From assembly GCA_028288945.1 (NCBI GenBank), contig JAQGHH010000560.1, forward strand, positions 1 through 5,902: a DNA stretch of 5,902 bases. Direction: 5' to 3'. The notes below the pieces were generated by a model. The model saw nothing but the letters and a program-made list of their open reading frames with translations, had not been told where the DNA came from and ran no database searches. Positions 1 through 5,701 of this stretch are shown here, one piece after another (the stretch's first letter is position 1; the number at the start of each line of letters is the position of its first letter). Source of the stretch: Phycisphaerales bacterium (GTDB taxonomy: Bacteria; Planctomycetota; Phycisphaerae; Tepidisphaerales; Tepidisphaeraceae). A program made the position numbers and the translations under genes.

Positions 1-774
1 CGGCCGGTGTTCTTTGTGACGGCGGGGGGGCGGGCCGATCTTTACGGAGACCGCGCCGTGTTTGATCCGGCGGACCGCTCCGATGTCGTCCGCACGTCCG
101 CCGGCCCGCAGCTTAATTCCACCGGACATCCGATCCTCCGCCAGCGGGACACGCGCGACGTCGTCGGTCTTATCCAGCAGAGTTATGGCAATCGGCTTAA
201 TGCGACTCAAGTGGAGAAGCTCACGGAACTGCTTTCCGCGCCCGATCAGCAATTGATCGCGGTCAGCGGGCAGGCGGCGGGGCCGATCGTCGGAATCAAT
301 GGGGTGATGCCGGCGTCCGGCGGGTGCGTGATGATCAGCTTCGCGGGCGGGACCCTGCTGCTTTCGCCGGCAGGACAGGTCATTTTGAAGGGGGATGATC
401 TGCCGGGCGTCAGCGGGACGGCGTGCGGATTGGTGATCGCCGAGGCGCTGGTGAGCATTGCGATGGCCGTCTGGTTGCTGGTGATTTGTAAAAGGCTTTT
501 GGCGCAGGTGATCGTGACGCCGCGGCAACATCGGACTTGGGCGATGGCAAAAATCGGTGAAGCACTGCTGAGTGCCGGCGCGGCGGGTTGGCTGGTCTGG
601 AGCCTGATCGCGACCGCGCCCCCGGGCACCATGAGCGTGCTGGCCGGGCAGGCGGGCGCGGTCGCAACGGCCGTGGCGATTGTGGTCTGCGTCGCCGCGT
701 GTGCCTATCCGGTGGTGGCGATGATTCTGCTTGCACGGGGGAGTGCGAAGTTGTATTTCGATGGGGTACGGTGA
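1..774 (+). CDS. Membrane protein of unknown function, 5'-partial (paralogue of the next gene)
   Basis: The frame is open to the left edge, so the GTG at 7 is probably internal and the N-terminus lies outside the window. About 257 residues are visible. Counting from that GTG, residues 1-135 are a soluble region. A hydrophobic helix follows at about 140-162, ending in a basic CKRLL, then helices at about 183-204 and 216-243 and a short basic tail ending YFDGVR. The protein aligns along its whole visible length with the gene at 890-2248. Shared marks are a motif with GN.L...Q...LT..L..P.QQL (residues 61-83), ACGL before the first helix (139-142), the EALVS/DALVS stretch, and the tail RG...YF..VR. 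Basic residues after helices 1 and 3 suggest a cytoplasmic C-terminus and an extracytoplasmic soluble domain. I recognise no enzyme motif or named family. That it is a gene is well supported; its function is unknown. Confidence 0.8.
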   Translation, partial: RPVFFVTAGGRADLYGDRAVFDPADRSDVVRTSAGPQLNSTGHPILRQRDTRDVVGLIQQSYGNRLNATQVEKLTELLSAPDQQLIAVSGQAAGPIVGINGVMPASGGCVMISFAGGTLLLSPAGQVILKGDDLPGVSGTACGLVIAEALVSIAMAVWLLVICKRLLAQVIVTPRQHRTWAMAKIGEALLSAGAAGWLVWSLIATAPPGTMSVLAGQAGAVATAVAIVVCVAACAYPVVAMILLARGSAKLYFDGVR

Positions 775-785
775 GGCAGAAGGGG

Positions 786-862
786 CGAGGATAGACGATA
801 GAGGATGGCGCGGATGGTGCGAGCAATTCTTGCCATCCTCTGTCCTCCATCCTCTATCCTCG
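786..862. repeat. Heptad-repeat hairpin 1 (GAGGATA type)
   Basis: The left arm (786-809) reads in 7-base steps: GAGGATA, GACGATA, GAGGATG. The right arm (832-862) carries the complement, also in 7-base steps: CCATCCT, CTGTCCT, CCATCCT, CTATCCT. The outer eight bases (786-793 with 855-862) and the inner ten (800-809 with 832-841) pair perfectly. The right arm has exactly one extra 7-base unit in between, so the stem has a bulge. It fills most of the 115-base gap between the two paralogous membrane genes. It has no T-tract, so it is not a classic intrinsic terminator. Confidence 0.8.
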
Positions 863-889
863 CAACTGCTGCCTCCGAAAGGGATCAGT

Positions 890-2248
890 ATGGAATCGAA
901 CGTGCCTCCACCGCCGTTACCCGTGTTGCCGCCTTTGGCGACGGTGGCTGCGCCGCCTTATTTCGCGCCGCCGCCCATGCAGGTGTTGCCGACGGGGGCG
1001 GGGTATCCGGCGGGGCGGCCGGGGATTGTTTCTGGCATGGGGACGATGAGCATCATCGTCGCATCGGTCAGCATCCTGGCGAGTTTGGTGACGGGGTGTC
1101 AGTCGCTCATGTATCACAAAATTACGCAGATATCGCGCACGTTGAATAAGCCGCGGATGGTCATGAGCAGCGGCGGGGCGATGCCGATGCAGGCGGTGCC
1201 GACGACCCAGCAGGCGAATGCCGATGCGGGGACGACGGGATTTACCACGGGCGTTCACGGGCTCGCACCCGACAGCCGGGCGGTGGTGACGCAGGTGCTT
1301 TCGGAGAAGCGGCCGATGGGGCCGCAGCGGCTTCGGCAGCTCGACGCGTTTTTAGCCGACCAGGGGCAGGCCGCGTTCCCGACCGGGGGCGATGCGCTCA
1401 CGCCGACGGGGGTGACGGCGTCGGTGACCAGCGATTCCGAATACGCCGGGGGCGGCGACGATGATCCGGGCCACACCGACTTTGTCACCACGTGGGGGAC
1501 GCTCAAGATTTACGATTCGAAGACGACCTTCGCCAACGGCTCCGGCACCGCCGAGGTGACGGCGGACGGAATCGTAGAGCAGGCGGCGCAGACCAACCTG
1601 ACGTATTCCACGACAGGCGCCCTCACGCCTTCGCAGGTTCAGGTGATCGTGGCGCGGGTTCAGAAGACCTCGGGGAACAAGCTGACGCCGGCACAAATGA
1701 CGAGCCTTACCGCGGCGCTGCAAGACCCGAATCAGCAGCTCGTGTCGCCCTCGAATGCGTGGTCGCCCATCCGCGCGGTGACGGCCAATGAGGGCCAGGT
1801 CCTGGTCTGGTTCAGCGACGGGTTCGTGACGATCGATCCGCAGGGTGGGACGCAGATCAACCCCATGAACAGCGGCCCGCCGTTGAACGTGAGCTCGAAG
1901 GCTTGTGGGTTGGCCGCGATCGACGCGCTGGTGAGTATGGGGCTTGCCGCGTTCCTGATGTTCGCGGGGATTTGCATGTTGCGGCAATCGCCGGGCGCCC
2001 GGCGGTTTCATGTCATGTATGCGCTGGTGAAGATCCCGCTGGCCATATTGGGGACGATCGCCGTGGTGTGGATGACTTACGAATTCCACTCGTCGGCGAA
2101 CGCGTCCGGCGGGGGCGGCCCGCAGGCCCAGGCGATGGCGCAGGTGATGGGAATCGTGGTTGGACTGGGGATCGTGTATCCACTGGCGCTGCTGCTGGCG
2201 TTACGAACAAGGGGCGCCCGCGAGTATTTCGGAGCCGTGCGGGCGTAA
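890..2248 (+). CDS. Membrane protein of unknown function, proline-rich N-terminus, paralogue of the upstream gene
   Basis: This is a 452-residue protein from the ATG at 890, preceded by GAAAGGG (877-883) at 6 bases. The frame stays open to an ATG at 731, but that start would overlap the previous gene and read through hairpin 1, so I reject it. Residues 1-45 are proline-rich (PPPPLPVLPP). A membrane helix follows at about 49-70, then a large soluble region (71-335), and three helices at about 338-363, 381-397 and 415-438, with a basic tail ending YFGAVRA. From about residue 198 to the end it aligns with the upstream gene. A module of about 40 residues seems to occur twice, at 125-163 and 245-285. 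The VTGC at 67-70 resembles a lipobox, but it sits too far from the N-terminus for a normal lipoprotein signal. Charges after the last helices suggest C-terminus in and soluble region out, although the basic stretch right after helix 1 (KITQISRTLNKPR) argues the other way. Function unknown. Confidence 0.85.
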   Translation: MESNVPPPPLPVLPPLATVAAPPYFAPPPMQVLPTGAGYPAGRPGIVSGMGTMSIIVASVSILASLVTGCQSLMYHKITQISRTLNKPRMVMSSGGAMPMQAVPTTQQANADAGTTGFTTGVHGLAPDSRAVVTQVLSEKRPMGPQRLRQLDAFLADQGQAAFPTGGDALTPTGVTASVTSDSEYAGGGDDDPGHTDFVTTWGTLKIYDSKTTFANGSGTAEVTADGIVEQAAQTNLTYSTTGALTPSQVQVIVARVQKTSGNKLTPAQMTSLTAALQDPNQQLVSPSNAWSPIRAVTANEGQVLVWFSDGFVTIDPQGGTQINPMNSGPPLNVSSKACGLAAIDALVSMGLAAFLMFAGICMLRQSPGARRFHVMYALVKIPLAILGTIAVVWMTYEFHSSANASGGGGPQAQAMAQVMGIVVGLGIVYPLALLLALRTRGAREYFGAVRA

Positions 2249-2262
2249 GGGGGAGGGGCAGA

Positions 2263-2484
2263 TCACTTCTGGCGGAAGACGATGCGGCCTTTGGTCAGGT
2301 CGTAGGGGGAAAGCTGCACTTTCACACGGTCGCCGGGCAGGATGCGGATGAAATGCTTGCGCATTTTCCCGGAGACGATGCCGAGGATTTCGTGCTCGGA
2401 ATTGTCCAGACGGAGCTTGAACATCGCGTTGGGCAGCGCGGTCGTTACGGTCGCTTCGACTTCAATGGGCTCACTTTTGGCCAC
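2263..2484 (-). CDS. infA: Translation initiation factor IF-1
   Basis: IF-1 is a single OB-fold protein that binds the A site of the 30S subunit and works with IF-2 and IF-3 in choosing the initiator tRNA. The 73-residue product (family norm about 72) carries the diagnostic core: LPNAMFKLRLDN, then SGKMRKHFIRILPGD, then LSPYDLTKGRIVFRQK. The start is a GTG giving (M)AKSEPIE, which matches the usual MAK N-terminus. The frame stays open for 35 more codons upstream, but that extension matches nothing and lies before the ribosome binding site. The gene is convergent with the membrane gene on the + strand, with only 14 bases between stop codons. rsgA lies upstream on the same strand behind a 164-base gap, so infA probably has its own promoter. 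Confidence 0.97.
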   Translation of the reverse strand: MAKSEPIEVEATVTTALPNAMFKLRLDNSEHEILGIVSGKMRKHFIRILPGDRVKVQLSPYDLTKGRIVFRQK

Positions 2485-2492
2485 GATACAAC

Positions 2493-2499
2493 ACTCCTG
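2493..2499 (-). promoter_or_regulatory. Ribosome binding site of infA (decides a GTG start)
   Basis: On the - strand this reads CAGGAGT. The AGGAG core (2494-2498) lies 9 bases before the GTG at 2484. It is the only good Shine-Dalgarno match near the start and fixes the non-ATG start of infA. Confidence 0.75.
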
Positions 2500-2542
2500 T
2501 TGACAAGCGGGACGCACGCAGCGGTATGCGTGGAAGAGTGCA

Positions 2543-2571
2543 ATGGTACGGGTAATAGGGCGGAGGGACAA
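2543..2571 (-). promoter_or_regulatory. Candidate sigma-70-type promoter for infA
   Basis: On the - strand TTGTCC (2566-2571) and TACCAT (2543-2548) are separated by 17 bases, with four of six matches to consensus in each box. Transcription would begin near 2536 and give a leader of about 50 bases before the GTG. It lies between hairpin 2 and infA, where a promoter is expected. The match is modest and host promoter consensus is unknown, so this is only a candidate. Confidence 0.3.
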
Positions 2572-2592
2572 GCGGGGGGGAGATTGCAAAAA

Positions 2593-2665
2593 GGTTCAAG
2601 GGTTCAAGGGTTCAATCGCTCAATAGGGCGCCTTAAGCCCTTGAGCCCTTAAACCCTTGAGCCCT
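2593..2665. repeat. Octad-repeat hairpin 2 (GGGTTCAA type), overlapping the rsgA stop
   Basis: The left arm (2593-2615) is GGTTCAA, GGGTTCAA, GGGTTCAA. The right arm (2633-2665), read on the - strand, is GGGCTCAA, GGGTTTAA, GGGCTCAA, GGGCTTAA. The period is 8, unlike the 7 of the other three hairpins. The arms differ by C/T and A/G transitions, many of which keep G-U pairing in RNA. The right arm has about one more unit than the left. The TAA stop of rsgA (2649-2651) falls inside the GGGTTTAA unit, so the last few codons of rsgA are repeat sequence. Confidence 0.8.
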
Positions 2666-3863
2666 GTCCCAACGACTCCCTTATCCGTTCATAACTTTCC
2701 TGCCTCCACGGTGGAGCGGTCCCGGCGGCGATGTCTGGGAAGAATTCCACGAGGTTCTCGGCCGTTACTCCCCAGAGTCCGAAGAGCTTCACGCCCGGGG
2801 TGTCGATGACCGCGCCGCCGAAGTCCAGGGGATAGTGGCGGGCGGAAGTGGTGGTATGGCGGCCTTTGTCATTGAAACGGCTGATGTCGCCGGTGCGGAG
2901 ATGCAATTGCGGCTGAATGGCGTTAATGAGGCTGCTCTTGCCCACCCCGCTGTGGCCGGCCAGCACGGTTTCCTGGTCGCGAAGAATTTCCCGCAATTCA
3001 TCGAGGCCAATACCGGCCAGGGCGCTCGTGCGCAGCAGGCGCACGCCCAAGGCCTGATAATGGTCGAGGGCGGCCTTGGCTTCCAGCGCGTCCTTCGCGA
3101 TCGCGGAGCTAATCTTCGCCGCCTCGGCGGATTTCCTGGCCTCGCGGGATTGGTGCTTTGCCGAACCGGTCCTTGGCGCGACGGGCTCCGCGATGCCCGA
3201 ATTCGGAATCAATTCGGGAATGAGGTCCACCTTGTTCACACAAAGGATCGGGGTAATCCCGCCGGACTGGGCGGCGATCAGCATTCGGTCGATCAGGCCC
3301 CATTTCACGTTGGGCATCTTCAGGCTCGCGACGATCAGCATCTGCCGGGCGTTGGCGACGATCGGGTGCTGCTCGAGGGCCTTAAAACTGTCGGCCCGGG
3401 TGAGAACGGTCTGCCGGGGGAGAATCTGTTCGATCACGGCTTCGGGCGCGTCCCCCGTGCGCAGCGACGCCGCCTGCGCGAGCTTGGTGACTGAGCGCTC
3501 GAGGGCGTCCTTCTCCGATTCGACGACGCGGAACCGAACGCGGTCGCCGACCACGAGCGACGTGTCGCTGAGTTTCGACAGGGTTTTGCGGACGACGGCG
3601 AGATACGTCGCCCCTTCATGGTGGACTTCGCTGTAAAGGCTGTAGACCTGCACAACCTCGCCCAGAGGAAGCGTCTCGACGTCCACGCCGGATTCTTCCT
3701 CGGCGCGCATCAGGGCGGTGCGGACGATCTTGTCCTGCTCGGCATTCTTGTTGCGCGAGCTGAACCGCTGCTGCTGATCGACGCGGTCTTCGTCCAACCC
3801 GCCGGATAAATAGCGGCTGGTGAGGTCCTTCTCCCGCGGTCCTTTTTTCGGCTTTCCCTTCAT
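2649..3863 (-). CDS. rsgA: Ribosome small-subunit-dependent GTPase RsgA, lacking the C-terminal zinc-binding segment
   Basis: RsgA is a circularly permuted GTPase that checks late 30S subunit assembly and is stimulated by the 30S particle. The 404-residue product starts at an ATG with GGAGG (3867-3871) only 3 bases upstream. It has a charged N-terminal extension (1-65), an OB-fold-like region (about 66-150), then G motifs in permuted order: NKVD (G4, 210-213), TSA (G5, 279-281), GHSGVGKSS (G1 P-loop, 303-311), KGRHTTT (G2, 333-339), DTPG (G3, 354-357). Two features are odd. The stretch between G4 and G5 is about 70 residues, roughly twice the usual, and the extra part is rich in Ala, Lys, Ser and Glu. 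After DTPG the family normally has a zinc site made of three Cys and one His; here FFPDIAAGTAPPW runs straight into the final helix (RQESYERIRESL) and no Cys or His remains. The last residues GSRV are encoded by hairpin 2. RsgA identity is firm; loss of zinc binding is inferred. Confidence 0.95.
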   Translation of the reverse strand: MKGKPKKGPREKDLTSRYLSGGLDEDRVDQQQRFSSRNKNAEQDKIVRTALMRAEEESGVDVETLPLGEVVQVYSLYSEVHHEGATYLAVVRKTLSKLSDTSLVVGDRVRFRVVESEKDALERSVTKLAQAASLRTGDAPEAVIEQILPRQTVLTRADSFKALEQHPIVANARQMLIVASLKMPNVKWGLIDRMLIAAQSGGITPILCVNKVDLIPELIPNSGIAEPVAPRTGSAKHQSREARKSAEAAKISSAIAKDALEAKAALDHYQALGVRLLRTSALAGIGLDELREILRDQETVLAGHSGVGKSSLINAIQPQLHLRTGDISRFNDKGRHTTTSARHYPLDFGGAVIDTPGVKLFGLWGVTAENLVEFFPDIAAGTAPPWRQESYERIRESLGQGSRV

Positions 3864-3939
3864 GCGCCTCCAGCCGGCTGGTGTCGCCGGTACGGGTGAG
3901 TGATTGCCTATGGTATCGCATTAACGGCCGAAAGGAGAT

Positions 3940-4021
3940 GGGGCGTGGAACGTGGAGCGTGGAACGTGAAGGATCATGCGACGACTCTGCGTCACGTTCC
4001 ACGCTCCACGTTCCACGCCCC
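3940..4021. repeat. Heptad-repeat hairpin 3 (GTGGAAC type), perfect 30-bp arms
   Basis: The left arm (3940-3969) and the right arm (3992-4021) are perfect reverse complements over 30 bases, with a 22-base loop (3970-3991). Inside the left arm the 7-base word runs GTGGAAC (3945), GTGGAGC (3952), GTGGAAC (3959), then a degenerate GTGAAGG (3966). The right arm repeats the complement in register (GTTCCAC, GCTCCAC, GTTCCAC). It is the best preserved of the four hairpins and lies between the divergent genes rsgA and purF. It lacks a T-tract. Confidence 0.92.
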
Positions 4022-4110
4022 TTGTCACATTCGCCCGGCTGAATTTGACCGGGCGGCGGGCGGCCATTAAGCTCCGGCCTTGATGCGGTGCGGGTTTGCC
4101 CGGGCCGCAG

Positions 4111-4146
4111 CATTCCTGGAATGTGCCGCCGCGACGAGCGTAGAAT
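4111..4146 (+). promoter_or_regulatory. Candidate purF promoter with an overlapping palindrome
   Basis: TAGAAT at 4141-4146 matches the -10 consensus at five of six bases. Transcription from it would start near 4153, about 28 bases before the TTG start of purF. The expected -35 position (about 4117-4123) has no good TTGACA match. It overlaps a perfect palindrome, CATTCC-T-GGAATG (4111-4123), which could be an operator or activator site. An alternative pair lies further up: TTGACC (4045-4050) and a weak TAAGCT (4068-4073) at 17 bases. Neither is proven. Confidence 0.3.
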
Positions 4147-4167
4147 TATTTGTTCCGACTACGAGCC

Positions 4168-4174
4168 AAAGGAG
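4168..4174 (+). promoter_or_regulatory. Ribosome binding site of purF (decides a TTG start)
   Basis: AAAGGAG ends 6 bases before the TTG at 4181. No ATG in this frame lies between it and the nucleophile cysteine. Later in-frame candidates (TTG at residue 7, GTG at residues 24 and 31, TTG at residue 29) have no comparable site, so the TTG at 4181 is the best start. Confidence 0.75.
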
Positions 4175-4180
4175 ACTATC

Positions 4181-5698
4181 TTGGCCGTCCGCCTCCCTTT
4201 GTTTGACGAGCACAGGAATACTGCCGCCCAGCCAGGCGGCCATGGCCCCGTGCCCGCCGAGTTGGAGACGGTGCTACTCGACGAATACGAGAAAAAAGAA
4301 AAGTGTGGTCTCTTCGGCGTCTGGGGCACCAAGGAGGCCAGCCAGCTTTGCTACCAGGGCCTTTTCGCCCAGCAGCACCGTGGGCAGGAGTCCGCGGGCA
4401 TCGTCGTCTCCGACGGCACCACCCTCAACGGCCACGCCGGCATGGGGCTGGTGAGCCAGGTCTTTAACCCGCGCATGCTGCGGGAGGAATTGGCCGGCCA
4501 CGCGGGCATCGGGCACGTCCGATATTCCACTACTGGGTCGAGCAAGCTTTGCAACGCCCAGCCGCTCCTCCGCCAATACCTGATGGGCCCCGTGGCCGTC
4601 GCCCATAACGGCAATCTCATCAACGCGCAGCTCCTCCGCAAGCAGTACGAAGAGCACGGGCACATCTTCCAGAGCACGACCGACACCGAGATCATCGTTC
4701 ATCTGCTGGCCAAGCCGACGCACGTTGAGAAGCACGACCCGCTGCCGCACGTTTTGAAGCACTTGCAGGGGGCGTTTAGCCTGCTGTTCCTGTTCCCGAA
4801 TCGGATGGAAGCGGTCCGCGACCCCTGGGGCATCCGGCCGCTGGTGCTCGGAAAAACGGCCCAGGGGCAATGGTGCGTGGCGAGCGAGACGTGCGCGTTC
4901 GATTCGATCGACGCCCAGTACGTTCGCGAAATTGAGCCGGGCGAAATCGTGCGGATCGACGACCACGGCATCTCCAGCCGCCGGTTCGACAAGCCCGCGC
5001 CCGAGCAGGCGCACTGCGTATTCGAGCACGTCTATTTCGCCAACCCGGCCAGCCGGGTGTTCGGGCAGAATGTGCACCTGGTCCGCGAGGCGATGGGCCG
5101 CGAGCTGGCCCGGCAGTCGGGCGTGCCGGCCGACTTCATCATGCCGATGCCCGACTCGGGCCGGTCGGCGGCTCTGGGTTACGCCAAGGAGTCGGCAATT
5201 CCGTTCGAGGAGGGGATCGTCCCCAACCGTTTCGTCGGCCGCACGTTCATCCTGCCCGGGCAGGCGGCGCGTGACCGCGCGGTCGCGATGAAACTCAACA
5301 TCATTCCCGACGTCGTGGAAGGGCAGCGGATCGTGATCGTGGAGGATTCAGTCGTCCGCGGCACCACGACGCGATCGAAGATGCGCGCCATCCGCCGGGC
5401 CGGCGCGAAGGAAATTCACCTGCGCGTCTCCTGCCCCCCGATCCGCAACCCCTGTTTTTACGGGATCGATTTCCCCACCAGCGAAGAGCTCATCGCCCAC
5501 AACCGAACGGTCGACCAGATCCGCGACTTCCTGGAAGTCGACTCGCTCGCCTACCTCGAACTCGACCGCATGCTCGCGTGCATGAAGCTTCCCGCAAGTT
5601 CCTACTGCACCGCGTGCTGGAGCGGCAGATACAAGGTCCCTATCGACCAACCGCAAAGCAAATTTAGCTTCGAGCGGGATCAGTTGAAGATGTTTTAA
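4181..5698 (+). CDS. purF: Amidophosphoribosyltransferase (glutamine PRPP amidotransferase)
   Basis: This enzyme catalyses the first committed step of purine synthesis in the cytoplasm: PRPP plus glutamine gives 5-phosphoribosylamine, glutamate and pyrophosphate. From the TTG start the protein has 505 residues. The N-terminal glutaminase domain (Ntn hydrolase) uses Cys42 in KCGLFGVWG and also shows QHRGQES (65-71), RYSTTG (114-119), HNGN (142-145) and DTE (168-170). The phosphoribosyltransferase domain has the PRPP loop VIVEDSVVRGTT (385-396). Four cysteines, C279, C425 (NPCFYGID), C476 and C479 (YCTAC), sit where the Bacillus subtilis enzyme binds its 4Fe-4S cluster. The 41 residues before Cys42 would be a propeptide that must be cleaved; this is long compared with about 11 in B. 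subtilis. A frame open further upstream to a GTG at 4088 lacks a ribosome binding site. The gene stands alone, divergent from rsgA and convergent with ridA, not in a pur operon within this window. Confidence 0.97.
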   Translation: MAVRLPLFDEHRNTAAQPGGHGPVPAELETVLLDEYEKKEKCGLFGVWGTKEASQLCYQGLFAQQHRGQESAGIVVSDGTTLNGHAGMGLVSQVFNPRMLREELAGHAGIGHVRYSTTGSSKLCNAQPLLRQYLMGPVAVAHNGNLINAQLLRKQYEEHGHIFQSTTDTEIIVHLLAKPTHVEKHDPLPHVLKHLQGAFSLLFLFPNRMEAVRDPWGIRPLVLGKTAQGQWCVASETCAFDSIDAQYVREIEPGEIVRIDDHGISSRRFDKPAPEQAHCVFEHVYFANPASRVFGQNVHLVREAMGRELARQSGVPADFIMPMPDSGRSAALGYAKESAIPFEEGIVPNRFVGRTFILPGQAARDRAVAMKLNIIPDVVEGQRIVIVEDSVVRGTTTRSKMRAIRRAGAKEIHLRVSCPPIRNPCFYGIDFPTSEELIAHNRTVDQIRDFLEVDSLAYLELDRMLACMKLPASSYCTACWSGRYKVPIDQPQSKFSFERDQLKMF

Positions 5699-5701
5699 TT
5701 C

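Larger units (their letters stand above)
3864..4180. other. Intergenic region between divergent rsgA and purF
   Basis: This 317-base region has no convincing gene. It holds hairpin 3 in the middle (3940-4021) and the purF leader on the right. On the left, next to rsgA, I see only the rsgA ribosome binding site, a 12-base palindrome (3870-3881) that chance could produce, and no clear -35/-10 pair. The two divergent genes must both be transcribed from here or from further away. Open frames across it are low-complexity translations of the hairpin and match nothing. Confidence 0.6.

Noticed and set aside
731..889. N-terminal extension of the second membrane gene from an ATG at 731
   Set aside because: It would overlap the upstream gene by 44 bases and translate hairpin 1. 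The ATG at 890 has a good ribosome binding site and begins a typical proline-rich N-terminus.
1091..1102. Lipobox-like VTGC in the second membrane protein
   Set aside because: It lies at residues 67-70 at the end of a membrane helix, behind a 48-residue proline-rich stretch, unlike a lipoprotein signal peptide.
2485..2589. N-terminal extension of IF-1 by 35 residues
   Set aside because: It contains the ribosome binding site, resembles nothing, and the GTG at 2484 gives the expected family length and MAK-like start.
3870..3881. 12-base perfect palindrome (CCAGCCGGCTGG) next to the rsgA ribosome binding site
   Set aside because: About one such palindrome is expected by chance in a window of this size, and no second copy was seen.
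3616..4113. Open frame on the - strand across the start of rsgA and hairpin 3
   Set aside because: It is in another frame from rsgA, and its N-terminal half is translated inverted repeat.
4088..4180. Upstream GTG start for purF
   Set aside because: It has no ribosome binding site, gives a composition unlike PurF, and covers the candidate promoter and leader.
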